Assembly (NCBI GenBank): GCA_937868185.1
Contig: CALMMG010000001.1
Span: 27,585-91,584, forward strand
Direction: 5' to 3'
DNA: 64,000 bases
Origin: an uncultured Pseudomonadota bacterium
GTDB lineage: Bacteria > Desulfobacterota > Desulfobulbia > Desulfobulbales > Desulfurivibrionaceae
In this document: one piece after another, positions 1-10,026 of the stretch
How the letters are laid out: every line of letters starts with the position of its first letter
Numbering within the stretch: position 1 is the first letter of the stretch
Made by a program: the position numbers and the translations under genes
The notes under the pieces: model-generated
Databases searched by the model: none
Told to the model about the DNA's origin: nothing
The model's input: only the letters and a program-made list of their open reading frames with translations

Positions 1-1610
1 AGCTCTTCAAGCATTGCCTCGCGCAGACGGGGACAGGCCATACTCAATGATTTGGCCCGGTCCGCGACATCAAGAACATCATAAACGCCGCGACGCCGGA
101 ACTGTTCTGCCAGGTTGACCAACACCGTGAGATTGGCCTGCAGTTCTTTATCTTCCTCGTCTCCGACCCAGGCTTGCAACTGAGCCCAAGCCTCTTGTGC
201 CTGGGCCAAATTTTCCTCCGCCTCCTTGGTTTTCAAATCGAGTAAACCGGACAACACGTTTTCCACCATGTTTTCGGCTGACAACAGGGCCGGATCCATT
301 AGAGCGATGATAAAATACCGACGATCCTCTGCTGCCAGCTTGCGAAGCAACTGCATCTGCGGCTGCTCCAAACCTTCATGCACCTTCTCTTGAATAAGGC
401 TGTATTGAACCTCCGGACAATCGGTATAGTGATTGGCGGTCGAACGCACCAGTTGTTCTGCTTTTAAGGAGTGACCAGCAAGTCTGTGAAACCTGGCCAT
501 AAGAAGATTAATATGGATCTTTTCTTTTTCCGTACTGGCCGTGCTGTTCGCCATTTGCAGAAAATGAAACATGTCCCCCATCCGACCACGCTCAAGGGCA
601 ACAAAGGCCTGGCCCAGGGTAGCGTAAAACTGCTTGCCTCCCAAGGCATGGCTTTCGGCCTTCATAAAATCAAAGGCTTGTTTATATTGGCCTACCCGCA
701 GACAATCGAACCCGGAATGCAAATTACGGCTGTCAATCTTGACCCGATCGGTTTTATTGCCGCCGTCCCAGGACGAAAACAGGGCAAAAGCGGAGTAGGC
801 CAGAAAACGAGGTTGATAGATGAGATATATGTCAAAATAAGCGACGTACACCTGCAAGGCGGGATCGTTACGAATCTGGGCGGCGTCAATGTTGGTGGCC
901 AGCAGCTCCGCCATTTTTTTCTGCTCGGCCATGACCTGTTTAAACAGGCTGTCAATTGTTGCAAGCGGCAGATACCCAACCAGGTTGAGGCCGCGGGTGT
1001 CCATGGTCAGCTGCTTGCTAGGACAATGGGCAGGGGTATGATTGACCATACCGCAATAAAAACACTCTGCACAGGTGCCCTTGGCCGCAAGAAATCTGCC
1101 AGTAAAAAGCCGATCACGTTTCAACTCGCTGAGGTCACCGGAAAAGCAGAGCTGAAACAACCCGTCTCCGGCATCCACAAATTGATGGGGAGGCAGCTTT
1201 TTCCCGGCGAAAAGCTGATTCCACTGTACCTTCAGGGCTCGGGTCACATGGGGAGTTTCCAACTGTACCGCACCCCAGATCGGGCCAGTGGCCTCGCCAA
1301 AATCAACAGGCGGATCTTTTTTTCGGTGCAGATGCAATATAACCTGGAGAGGAACCGCACCCCACTCTGCTTGCCACTGCTGTTTTTTGAGAGACTCCAA
1401 ACTTTCAAAAAAGCTGCTGAGGGCGGCAAAAGGCTCGTCATAATAAATGAGCATCAGTTCTGCAGTGCTGTTCGGAGCCTCGATCCCCACTTGAACAAGG
1501 TGATTGCGCAGGGCTTGCAGAAATGCGGACCACCGGTCCTGAAGAACCTGCTCCCCCTGATACGATAAGGATCGAATGGCCAGCAGGGAGGAATGATCGA
1601 TCTCTTTCAT
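1..1610 (-). CDS. Helical-repeat (TPR-like) protein with internal CCHC zinc knuckle; 3' end truncated by the window edge
   Basis: Manual translation from ATG at 1610 stays open to base 1 (about 536 codons): MKEIDHSSLLAIRSLSYQGEQVLQDRW...GTCAECFYCGMVNHTPAHCPSK...; absent from the ORF track because it has no stop inside the window. Confidence 0.8.
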   Translation of the reverse strand, partial: MKEIDHSSLLAIRSLSYQGEQVLQDRWSAFLQALRNHLVQVGIEAPNSTAELMLIYYDEPFAALSSFFESLESLKKQQWQAEWGAVPLQVILHLHRKKDPPVDFGEATGPIWGAVQLETPHVTRALKVQWNQLFAGKKLPPHQFVDAGDGLFQLCFSGDLSELKRDRLFTGRFLAAKGTCAECFYCGMVNHTPAHCPSKQLTMDTRGLNLVGYLPLATIDSLFKQVMAEQKKMAELLATNIDAAQIRNDPALQVYVAYFDIYLIYQPRFLAYSAFALFSSWDGGNKTDRVKIDSRNLHSGFDCLRVGQYKQAFDFMKAESHALGGKQFYATLGQAFVALERGRMGDMFHFLQMANSTASTEKEKIHINLLMARFHRLAGHSLKAEQLVRSTANHYTDCPEVQYSLIQEKVHEGLEQPQMQLLRKLAAEDRRYFIIALMDPALLSAENMVENVLSGLLDLKTKEAEENLAQAQEAWAQLQAWVGDEEDKELQANLTVLVNLAEQFRRRGVYDVLDVADRAKSLSMACPRLREAMLEE

Positions 1611-1832
1611 GGTGTTTTTTGCCCGAGCATTTTTTTCCCTATTACCGCATTATCGCCACGTACGCTATTGTACGTTTTTTCCACACTCGAAACCACTCCA
1701 GTTTTCCCCTGACGGGAAAAAAGCTGGCCGAGATTTCAAACAATGGTTACTTTGAGAAAAATCAAACGCAGGCAATCTTTTCATTCACCCTCTTGCCCCA
1801 CAGTGCAAAGCATTCCCCTGGAACTCACCACC

Positions 1833-2468
1833 ATGACCTCCGACAATGTAAAACGATTCGATGACGCCGCTGCAGAGTGGGAAGAAAAACCGCAACGCGT
1901 TGCCCTTGCCCGCAAGGTGGCTGAGGCAATCCAACAGGCGATTCCCCTTGCCAGCACCATGCAGGTTCTCGAATACGGCTGCGGCACCGGCATGGTCTCC
2001 AGAGCCTTAAGCCCTTATGTCGCAAAAATCATAGCGGTCGACACCTCGCCGCAGATGCTGGAGGTTCTCCGCCAGAAAGCCAGAGAAGAAACAATCGACA
2101 ACATTGAAACCCTTGCCCATGACCTAACCAAACAACCCTTGCTAGACAAAAACTTTGACCTGGTAATGAGCAGCATGACTCTGCATCATATCCCCGATAT
2201 CGATACACTGTTACAGCGACTTTTTACCACCCTAAAACCAGGTGGCTTTCTGGCTGTGGCCGATCTGCTCACGGAAGACGGTTCCTTTCATGAAGACAAC
2301 AGAGGAGTCGCCCACCACGGGGTCGATCCGAAGGCTGTCCGGGCCATTCTGGCAAAAAACGGCGGCCTGGACATTGGTGTGCACGAGATCCACCTCATTG
2401 AAAAACCACAGAAAAATGGCACCAAGCGGGGATACCCCGTGTTTCTTGCCTGGTGCCGGAAGGCATGA
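1833..2468 (+). CDS. Class I SAM-dependent methyltransferase
   Basis: VLEYGCGTGMVSRAL motif I, DLVMSSMTLHHIPD; start taken at the internal Met MTSDNVKRF. Confidence 0.85.
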   Translation: MTSDNVKRFDDAAAEWEEKPQRVALARKVAEAIQQAIPLASTMQVLEYGCGTGMVSRALSPYVAKIIAVDTSPQMLEVLRQKAREETIDNIETLAHDLTKQPLLDKNFDLVMSSMTLHHIPDIDTLLQRLFTTLKPGGFLAVADLLTEDGSFHEDNRGVAHHGVDPKAVRAILAKNGGLDIGVHEIHLIEKPQKNGTKRGYPVFLAWCRKA

Positions 2469-2498
2469 AACACCCGCGCTTCAAATTTGGGGGGAAAG

Positions 2499-3248
2499 AT
2501 GATTACAACCATTGACGGTGATGCCCGCCATTTCAGTGACTTCGGTTGGCTCAAAACCTACTGGCTCTTTTCCTTTGCCGATTATTACGCCCCGGACAAC
2601 ATCCAGTTTGGCCCGCTTCGGGTTTTCAACGATGACGTGGTGGTTCCCGGCACCGGGTTTCCCACCCATCCCCACGAGGAGATGGAGATCATCACCATTG
2701 TACTGGACGGCGAGATAACCCATAAAGACAGCATGAACAACACCAGCCTCATCAAGGCCGGCGATGTTCAGCGCATGTCAGCAGGCACCGGCCTCACCCA
2801 CTCAGAATACAATGGGGGCAAGGCACCGGTTCATTTCTATCAGATCTGGCTCTATCCGGATAAACACGGCCTGCACCCCTCCTATGACCAGCGCAGTTTC
2901 AAAAAAGAAAACTGGCATAATCAGCTGTTGCCCCTCGCCTCCGGCCAGCATCGGCACAGAAACGTGGTGCATTTCCAAAGCAATGCCACGATCTACCGGG
3001 CTGAACTTGATCCTGGCCGAGCCATCAGCTACGATACCACCGATGACCGCCGCATCTTCCTGTATCTCACTTCCGGCGAGCTGGTGGTCAACCGGACCCG
3101 ATTGTTGCCGAAATACCAAGCCCGCATAGACTTGGAAAAAAACCTTGTACTGCAGGCAGAAAAAAAATCAGATTTTATCCTCCTCGACCTGCCCACTAGC
3201 CGAGGCTGGGGCTACGACGAAAAAACCCTGCGCGGTGGCCGGTTCTAA
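2499..3248 (+). CDS. Pirin family protein
   Basis: FGPLRVFNDDVVVPGTGFPTHPHEEMEIITIVLDGEITHKDSMNN, typical pirin cupin motif. Confidence 0.9.
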   Translation: MITTIDGDARHFSDFGWLKTYWLFSFADYYAPDNIQFGPLRVFNDDVVVPGTGFPTHPHEEMEIITIVLDGEITHKDSMNNTSLIKAGDVQRMSAGTGLTHSEYNGGKAPVHFYQIWLYPDKHGLHPSYDQRSFKKENWHNQLLPLASGQHRHRNVVHFQSNATIYRAELDPGRAISYDTTDDRRIFLYLTSGELVVNRTRLLPKYQARIDLEKNLVLQAEKKSDFILLDLPTSRGWGYDEKTLRGGRF

Positions 3249-3273
3249 CGGGCTGTTACAAAAGGAACTCCCC

Positions 3274-3666
3274 ATGGTACGAAAAATCAGCGGCGCCTTC
3301 ACCGGCGGAGCCATCGGCGCTCTCATCGACAGCATCAACATCTGGATCTTGGGTCAGGCAGGGGTAACGGCCATGCTTGGTATCAGCCTGCACCCACAAT
3401 TCACCCCTGCCTGGCTCTATCCCCGTTTGGTCTGGGGCGGGCTCTGGGCCATGCTGCTGATCCTGCCGTTTTTCCGACAAAAAACAGCCCAGCGCGGCAT
3501 TCTCATGAGCCTGGTGCCCACCACCATGATGCTTATCATGGTCTTGCCAGAAATGGGGCTGGGTCTCCTCGGCCTCAAGGCCGGACTCCTGACGCCGCTT
3601 CTCGTGCTGCTCCTAAATTTCATTTATGGGATAGTGGCCTCTTTTTGGTACAAGAAGTGTGCCTGA
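3274..3666 (+). CDS. Small hydrophobic membrane protein, unknown function
   Basis: ORF with several hydrophobic segments; internal start MVRKISGAFTGG. Confidence 0.6.
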   Translation: MVRKISGAFTGGAIGALIDSINIWILGQAGVTAMLGISLHPQFTPAWLYPRLVWGGLWAMLLILPFFRQKTAQRGILMSLVPTTMMLIMVLPEMGLGLLGLKAGLLTPLLVLLLNFIYGIVASFWYKKCA

Positions 3667-3701
3667 GCTGATTTTGCTCACTTCTTCACGGGACAGCACA
3701 C

Positions 3702-4358
3702 ATGAACGGTAAGATTTTCGCCATTGGCGACATCCACGGCTGCTCGGCAAAGCTGTCGCTGCTGCTCGAACGGCTTCCCTTTGACCCAAGGCACGACACC
3801 CTGGTTTTTCTCGGTGATTATTTAGACCGCGGACCGCAGGTCAAAGAGGTGCTGGATCAGATCTGCCGTTTGCGGCAGGAAGGAATCCGCATTGTGCCGC
3901 TCATGGGCAACCATGAATATCTGCTCCTTGAATACCATAAGACCGGGGATCAAGCCCTACTCCCCTACCTGCGAGGCCTTGGCCTGGAAAACACCCTGGA
4001 AAGCTACGGTGGCGCCAGTCTCTCCCAGCTCACCGCCCTTACTTTCATGCCTCCCGAGCACCGAGCCTTTCTCAATGCTCTGCTGCCCTACTGGGAAACA
4101 GAGGAGTATATCTTTGTCCATGCCGGCCTGCGGCAGAATCAGTCCTTGGCCGATCAGGATATTTCCGACCTCTGCGAGATTCGCGAACCGTTCCTCAGCA
4201 CCGAGATCAACTACGGTAAGCGGGTGATCTTCGGGCATAACGCCTTTGCCACCCCCCTCGTCACCCCATTTAGAATCGGTATCGACACCGGCGCAACCTA
4301 CGGCAATCTTCTCACCGCCGTGGAGCTGCCAAACCTCCGCTTTTATCACGCAGCCTGA
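3702..4358 (+). CDS. Metallophosphoesterase, PPP-family serine/threonine phosphatase-like
   Basis: GDIHGC, GDYLDRG, GNHE motifs. Confidence 0.92.
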   Translation: MNGKIFAIGDIHGCSAKLSLLLERLPFDPRHDTLVFLGDYLDRGPQVKEVLDQICRLRQEGIRIVPLMGNHEYLLLEYHKTGDQALLPYLRGLGLENTLESYGGASLSQLTALTFMPPEHRAFLNALLPYWETEEYIFVHAGLRQNQSLADQDISDLCEIREPFLSTEINYGKRVIFGHNAFATPLVTPFRIGIDTGATYGNLLTAVELPNLRFYHAA

Positions 4359-4371
4359 TCACTCAAACAGA

Positions 4372-6948
4372 TCACAACTCGAGACGATAATCCCCGGCTA
4401 AGAAACGGCGGGCAAGAATGGCCACCGTCTCATCGGAATCAAGGCGGGCATCGAGCTGCCGGGTATAACCGATCAATTGGCCGATTTGGTTGAGAATCTT
4501 CTCGATTTCCTCTCGACTCAGGCCGGAGAGGCGGCCGACCAGTAAATCGCCCTTGGCCTTGAGGGCAAAGCCATATTCCCCCAGCACCTGGGCCATGAGC
4601 GAGATGCGGCGGGAACGGTTGGTAATGGCGGCGGCTCCGCCCACAAAACGAAAATAGATATGGTTATTGCGCGGGGTATCGCTGCAATAGCAGTCCAGCA
4701 TATTGAAGTGATACCCAAAGCGCAGGCTCATGTTCACATACTCCTTGCTGGCCAAGGCTACATTATAACCGGCCAGCCCATCCCCACCGCCGCCAAGATC
4801 CGCAGCCCTGGTCATCCCGGAAAGAAAATCAGCGCCGCGCAGGGCTGCCCCCTCATTCTGCCAAACCCCAGGAGAAAGCATGCCCGCAAGCACTGCCCGC
4901 AGCGGCACGGAAGCCACCTGGGCAAACTCCGCCTCCTTTTTGCCTGTGCCGCTGCGCAAACCACCGCCCAGATCGATCACCAGGAGCTGAACCGGAATGG
5001 GTAGGGCCAGACGGTGCAAGGCGCTCTGCCCCCCAAAAAATCGACCCAGGCCACTCCCCTGCCGCTCGGCATTGGCAACCAGCGCCTGCACCGATTTTTC
5101 GTGCATGAAGCGGACGAGATCGTGCACGGTTTTGCATTTCTCCGGAGCAAATTCCTGTTCAAGGGAATTGACCAGGTTGAGCGGCGCGATATAGCGCATG
5201 ATATATTTCTGCCGCCTAAACTCATAGAGTTCCCGGAGCTTGGCCCCGGTCTGCCGCTCCTCCCGGAGTAGACTCTGGACAATCCCTTCATAAACGACAA
5301 ATTCACCGCTCTCCCCGGCTTGCAGGGTAATTTCCTGGCCATGCTTGAGGACGACGGTGGCTTGACCGGTGTTGACCACGGTGGGGATATTAAACTCGCG
5401 GCAGATGGAGGCCATGTGGCTGGTTGAGGCGCCGATATCGGTGATGATAGCGTGTAAAAAGGGAATGGCCTGCACAAAAATGGGGGAATCATGCCTGGCT
5501 ACCAGCACACACCCCTTGGGTATCTTTTCGAGTTCATCAAGATGTTGCAAAAGAAAGACCTTTCCCGCCGTAGCGCCCCGCTGCACCACGACCCCTTGGT
5601 TGCGCAGTAACACAGGATAACCTGTCGGCTCCGTCGGTTTGGGGCTTTGCGCCGTCTCCTCCGCCAATTCTTCCACCCGCAAGGCCCGAGCCTGGAGGAT
5701 ATAACACCGGCCAGCTTTATCAATGGCCCATTCGATATCCTGCGGGGTCTTGAAATGGACCTCAATGGCCTGGGCCTGTCGGGCAAGATCAAGAACCTCC
5801 GCCTCCTTGAGGCAGGCTATTTGCCGCCGATCCACCGGGGTTTCCAAGATCTCGATCCCTTCTTTGCCCCGGTTGACCACCATCTGCGCCTTGTTACCGA
5901 TCCGATGCTCAACAAGCCGCGGCGTTTCGCCCTTAGCCACCGTGTAGAGATCGGCATCAATCAAGCCATCCACCACCCCCTTGCCCAATCCCCATGCGGC
6001 ACTAATCGCCATCCTGGCCCGGTCCTTGCCCGAAGCAACGGTATAGATGACCCCGCTGGTTCTCGCCTCAATCATGGCTACGCAGCCCACCGCCATTCTC
6101 AGCTTCCCGAGTTCGTATCCAAGCTGACGCTGGTAGGCGGTGGCGTTGACCTGAAAAAGACTGGCCACCACCTCTTTATAGGCGACCAGAACCGCCTCAA
6201 TTCTGCAGGGCACATTGAGCACCGTCTCGAACTGACCAGCAAAGGAAAAGTCGCCGTCTTCCTCTTCGGCACTGCTACGGACCGCCAGGGTTGCACTCTC
6301 GCCCAACCGGGTCCGCATCTTTTCCAGAGCGACGGTAAGCGAAGCCCTGAAATCATCAGGAAAATCCCCGGCAAGAATGGCGGCGCGCAATTCGGCCAGG
6401 TCGGTATCATCGGCTTTGGCCAATCCGACCAGCCGCTCTTCCAGGCCATTGTGGCACAAAAAAGCGGCAAAGGCGGCAGTGGTGAGGGCAAAGGCTTCAG
6501 GAACCCGCAGATGCAGGCTGTTGGCCATTTCGGCCAGATGATAGTTCTTGCCGCCTACATCTTCCGCTATATCCCACGTGATCTCCGGGTAAAAAACCAA
6601 CAAAAGATTGGAAAGCGGTGCGGCGCTGGTCAGCATCCGCTGCACCAAGCCGTCTATGCGAGCCAGTGTTTTGTCGAGTTGCGGGTACTGGTGATCGGTG
6701 AGCTGATTGAAATTTCGGAGGGAATCAGAGATCGCCGTATGAAGATGGGCATAAGCCCCCTTAGTGTAATTGACATCAAAGAGATAGTCCCCACCGAGCT
6801 TTTCCCCCATCTCCGTCATGGCTTCCAGGGTACGATTGTTGCCGTCGAGCACCGCTTGGAAAGCGCGGAACCGCGCCGCCAGGTCGGACGCAGCAATACG
6901 GTCACGACCGAGAATCTCTTTGATTCTACGGAAAATATTTTTTTGCAT
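4372..6948 (-). CDS. PPDK_N/ATP-grasp + PEP-utiliser phosphohistidine domain protein with non-canonical C-terminal domain (paralogue D)
   Basis: VGGKNYHLAEMANSLHLRVPEAFALTT, LAVRSSAEEEDGDFSFAGQ, PQDIEWAID, IGASTSHMASICRE (His511), then HDLVRFMHE...LRFGYHFNMLDCYCSD...NNHIYFRFVGG C-terminal domain. Confidence 0.85.
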   Translation of the reverse strand: MQKNIFRRIKEILGRDRIAASDLAARFRAFQAVLDGNNRTLEAMTEMGEKLGGDYLFDVNYTKGAYAHLHTAISDSLRNFNQLTDHQYPQLDKTLARIDGLVQRMLTSAAPLSNLLLVFYPEITWDIAEDVGGKNYHLAEMANSLHLRVPEAFALTTAAFAAFLCHNGLEERLVGLAKADDTDLAELRAAILAGDFPDDFRASLTVALEKMRTRLGESATLAVRSSAEEEDGDFSFAGQFETVLNVPCRIEAVLVAYKEVVASLFQVNATAYQRQLGYELGKLRMAVGCVAMIEARTSGVIYTVASGKDRARMAISAAWGLGKGVVDGLIDADLYTVAKGETPRLVEHRIGNKAQMVVNRGKEGIEILETPVDRRQIACLKEAEVLDLARQAQAIEVHFKTPQDIEWAIDKAGRCYILQARALRVEELAEETAQSPKPTEPTGYPVLLRNQGVVVQRGATAGKVFLLQHLDELEKIPKGCVLVARHDSPIFVQAIPFLHAIITDIGASTSHMASICREFNIPTVVNTGQATVVLKHGQEITLQAGESGEFVVYEGIVQSLLREERQTGAKLRELYEFRRQKYIMRYIAPLNLVNSLEQEFAPEKCKTVHDLVRFMHEKSVQALVANAERQGSGLGRFFGGQSALHRLALPIPVQLLVIDLGGGLRSGTGKKEAEFAQVASVPLRAVLAGMLSPGVWQNEGAALRGADFLSGMTRAADLGGGGDGLAGYNVALASKEYVNMSLRFGYHFNMLDCYCSDTPRNNHIYFRFVGGAAAITNRSRRISLMAQVLGEYGFALKAKGDLLVGRLSGLSREEIEKILNQIGQLIGYTRQLDARLDSDETVAILARRFLAGDYRLEL

Positions 6949-6984
6949 TATAAGCGATTCCGCAGGAGGATTACCCTGCCGGGA

Positions 6985-7353
6985 TCATGCCTCCCCCAGA
7001 GCCCTTTTAACAGAGGTCTTCAATTCCTTGATCTTGACCGGCTTGGGGAAAAAATCGTGGACATCGTCCCGCAACGCCTCGATGGCCACATCCAGGTTGG
7101 CAAAGGCGGTGATCATGATCACCTTGATCCCGGGATACAGCTTCTTGACCGTGCGCAGCACTTCAAGGCCATCAATCCCCTTCATCTTCATGTCGGTTAC
7201 CACCACATCGAACCGCTTTTCCTGCAGCCGCGCCAAAGCAGACTCCCCGTCGAGAAAGGTTTCCACTTCATAACCATCCTGCTCGAAGGAGAGTTTTGCC
7301 ATATCCCCCACGATCTTCTCATCATCAATGAACATAATGCTATGCTTCGTCAT
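6985..7353 (-). CDS. Stand-alone receiver-domain response regulator
   Basis: IMFIDDEKIVGD, VVVTDMKMKGIDG, VIMITAF; no output domain. Confidence 0.92.
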   Translation of the reverse strand: MTKHSIMFIDDEKIVGDMAKLSFEQDGYEVETFLDGESALARLQEKRFDVVVTDMKMKGIDGLEVLRTVKKLYPGIKVIMITAFANLDVAIEALRDDVHDFFPKPVKIKELKTSVKRALGEA

Positions 7354-8761
7354 CCATACACCTCTTTAACTTTTTGCAACTGGGCAAGGTTATAATAAAA
7401 GTTGTGCCAATTCCTATCTGACTTGTCACCCGGATGTTTCCCTGGTGGTTTTTTATAATCCCGTAGCTGACCCACAGGCCGAGACCGGTGCCGCTCTCCC
7501 CTTTGGTGGTAAAAAACGGATCAAAGATGTGGTCGAGAAATTCCGGGGCAATACCCTTGCCCTTATCACCGATCTCGATCTCGATCTCGTCCTTATCGGG
7601 TACATAGCGGGAACCAATCCGCAGCTCGCCGCCCTTGTCCATGGCCTGAATGGCGTTGGTGGCCATATTAACCAGCACCTGTTGAATCTGGTGCTCGTCG
7701 ATATAAATATCCGGCAGATCCTCGGCCAGGGTGAGCTTGATTTTGATGTTGGAGATGTCGAGCATATTTTTTACCAAGGCCAGGATCTTCTGGATAACCT
7801 GGTTAGTGTCCGCCCTGGCCAGATGCTGCTCCTTGGGCTTGGCATAGTCAAGCAGGTTATGGATGATAACCCGCAACCGCTCGGTTTCCTCATCAACCCG
7901 CTCCATGAAACTGATCCGATCCTCCTTGCCGAGCCCATCATACACCTCGGCGTAGGTCTGGGCGAGCATGGAGATATTATTGAGGGGGTTATTGAGTTCA
8001 TGGGCCACGCCTGCCACCAACACCCCAATGGAGGCAAGCCGTTTGGACTGGACAATCTCTTTTTCCCGCCTCTGCAGTTCCTCGGCCATGGAGTTAATGG
8101 CGCTGATCACCGCGCCAATTTCGTCATTTGAGGGTTTCGCCTCGATCTTCCGGTAGTTGCCCTCGGAAATGGCGCGGGTAAGGTTGACCACTTTACGCAA
8201 CGACTGGCCGATATTGCGAACAATGAGATTGCTGAAGAGAAAGGCGAAAAGCACCACCGCCCAAAAAGAATAGAGCAGGATGTTCTTGGAACGAACAATG
8301 ATCGCGCCGATCCGGTCACTCTCAAGGGCGGTGATATCTTCGGAAAAAGTTTTCAGGCTCTGGCCCACCTCCCGCAGCTTTTTCTGTACCGTAGCATCCC
8401 GGTGCTTGGTATTGTTGATCGAATCAACCAGCTGCGCATAGGTATGGAGATGGCCTTGAAGGGTTGTGTACTTCTCGGAACCCACGGCCCGGATGATGTC
8501 AGGGCGAACCTGCAGCAGGGTTTCACTGGTCTGATTGATCCTGGTCCTGATGTTGTCCAGGGCGCTATCATCGCCATAGAGGAAATAATTTTTTTCCGCC
8601 AGCCGCATCTCAAGAAAATTGGCATTGAGCCCCTCGGCAATCACGGTAAAGCGAAACTTGGTTAGAATCTCATTGAGGTTTTGCAAGGCGAACATGCCGA
8701 TCAGGACAATGAGCACAATATGGACCGCATTGGAGAGATAGATTTTGTGTTCGATTTTCAT
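7340..8761 (-). CDS. Membrane sensor histidine kinase with HAMP
   Basis: Two TM segments, [11 protein letters not shown] sensor motif, [15 protein letters not shown]-box, [13 protein letters not shown]-box. Confidence 0.92.
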   Translation of the reverse strand: MKIEHKIYLSNAVHIVLIVLIGMFALQNLNEILTKFRFTVIAEGLNANFLEMRLAEKNYFLYGDDSALDNIRTRINQTSETLLQVRPDIIRAVGSEKYTTLQGHLHTYAQLVDSINNTKHRDATVQKKLREVGQSLKTFSEDITALESDRIGAIIVRSKNILLYSFWAVVLFAFLFSNLIVRNIGQSLRKVVNLTRAISEGNYRKIEAKPSNDEIGAVISAINSMAEELQRREKEIVQSKRLASIGVLVAGVAHELNNPLNNISMLAQTYAEVYDGLGKEDRISFMERVDEETERLRVIIHNLLDYAKPKEQHLARADTNQVIQKILALVKNMLDISNIKIKLTLAEDLPDIYIDEHQIQQVLVNMATNAIQAMDKGGELRIGSRYVPDKDEIEIEIGDKGKGIAPEFLDHIFDPFFTTKGESGTGLGLWVSYGIIKNHQGNIRVTSQIGIGTTFIITLPSCKKLKRCMDDEA

Positions 8762-10026
8762 CCGATTTTCCCTCCCGCCAGCCCGGCGCTCCGGGTTTTA
8801 GGCAGTTCTGCCTGCTCCTTGCGAACCGGCAGATACCAAAGTCCGCCGTCAATGATCATCAACAACCCTGCCACAATCAACATCCCGTCAAAAAGGGTGC
8901 TGAACCCAAAGCCAAAGTAACCAATCAGGCCGATACCTATACTCACAAAGGAAACACCAGTGCGGATAAAGGCAAGACCGGTGCGGGCCCGCGAGTAAAT
9001 GGTCCGATAGCAGCCGGCGATGGTGCGCTGGGCCGCGAGCACGTTCCGCTCTCGGGCAAGGTGAGTGCGCTCCCGACTGGCTGGGGAGGGATAAAGAATG
9101 GTGCAGTAGTTCCCGAGCAGATCGCCAAGCCGAGCCAGCATGGTCTCCTTGGTTTTCTTTTCCATCCCAGCCTGCTCCAAGCTCTGATAGTTTTCAAGAA
9201 AGCTCAGGGTGGCGGCTGTCACCTCAACCAGGGTTTGATGCTGCGGCGGCGTCATCCGTGAGCGCCGCACCCGGAGGTAGGTAGGGAGAGCGCCAAAAAG
9301 AAGAAACAGACCGAGGGCCAAGATGCCATAGGCCAGAGAAGGATGGGCGGCAAACCGTTTGCTGTCCAAGAGTGTCCGGGAAATGGCGCCAAGGCCGAGC
9401 CCTGTCCGAGCAAAGGCTAGGGCGGTGCGAGCTCGGGCCATATCGGTGCGGTAACAGGCCAGCCGGGTTCGCCATTGGGCCATGGTATTGCGCCACAAGG
9501 CCAGACCGGTCCGCTCAGTGCCAATCAGGCATCCCACCTTATCATGGAGAAAATCCTGGATAAACCAAGAGATCTCATCGGGCAGGGCCACCCGAAACTC
9601 ATAGCGTCCCGGGCCCAAAATGCTCTCCACCTCCGCCCGCATGGCGGAGTCCGATGGATCGCGGGCCGCGATCACCACGGTGCCATCATCGTCCTTAATC
9701 ACCGGGAACCAGCCGCTTTGCGCCAACTTATTGCCCTGCAAACCGGTGAGCAATTCGGGCGGGATGGGCAACCGCTCATCATATTCGATAACTTCGCACT
9801 GGTAATAGGCGCTCAAGGCCACCAGCAGCGTCTCCCGAGGCACGCCGTACTCGGCCTGCAGAATCCGAGCCAGCGGTATCCCTCGCAGCACAGCGGCTTG
9901 GGCCGCATCGGCAAGCAACTCAGGCCCGAGCCTGTCGATCCCGGTAAAGGGCGACATCAGAGTCTCTGTCTCAACCTTGGTCATTGCTGAACACCACTTT
10001 CTGCCAAAATCTGGCTGGCACGCCAT
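8758..10026 (-). CDS. MshEN/GspE-N-like N-terminus followed by two DUF202-like R-T heptad blocks and TM segments (internal start possible at 9984)
   Basis: RGIPLARILQAEYGVPRETLLVALSAYYQCEVIEYD...ARDPSD region; RTGLALWRNTMAQWRTRLACYRTDMARARTALAFARTG and RTHLARERNVLAAQRTIAGCYRTIYSRARTGLAFIRTG blocks. Confidence 0.75.
   Translation of the reverse strand: MACQPDFGRKWCSAMTKVETETLMSPFTGIDRLGPELLADAAQAAVLRGIPLARILQAEYGVPRETLLVALSAYYQCEVIEYDERLPIPPELLTGLQGNKLAQSGWFPVIKDDDGTVVIAARDPSDSAMRAEVESILGPGRYEFRVALPDEISWFIQDFLHDKVGCLIGTERTGLALWRNTMAQWRTRLACYRTDMARARTALAFARTGLGLGAISRTLLDSKRFAAHPSLAYGILALGLFLLFGALPTYLRVRRSRMTPPQHQTLVEVTAATLSFLENYQSLEQAGMEKKTKETMLARLGDLLGNYCTILYPSPASRERTHLARERNVLAAQRTIAGCYRTIYSRARTGLAFIRTGVSFVSIGIGLIGYFGFGFSTLFDGMLIVAGLLMIIDGGLWYLPVRKEQAELPKTRSAGLAGGKIG

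Noticed and set aside
471-1568. 365-aa plus-strand ORF
   Set aside because: Antisense to the minus-strand zinc-knuckle gene, which is longer and has coherent protein character; this ORF is low-complexity antisense translation
5647-7395. 582-aa plus-strand ORF
   Set aside because: Antisense across dikinase paralogue D and its receiver gene, both with clear motifs on the minus strand
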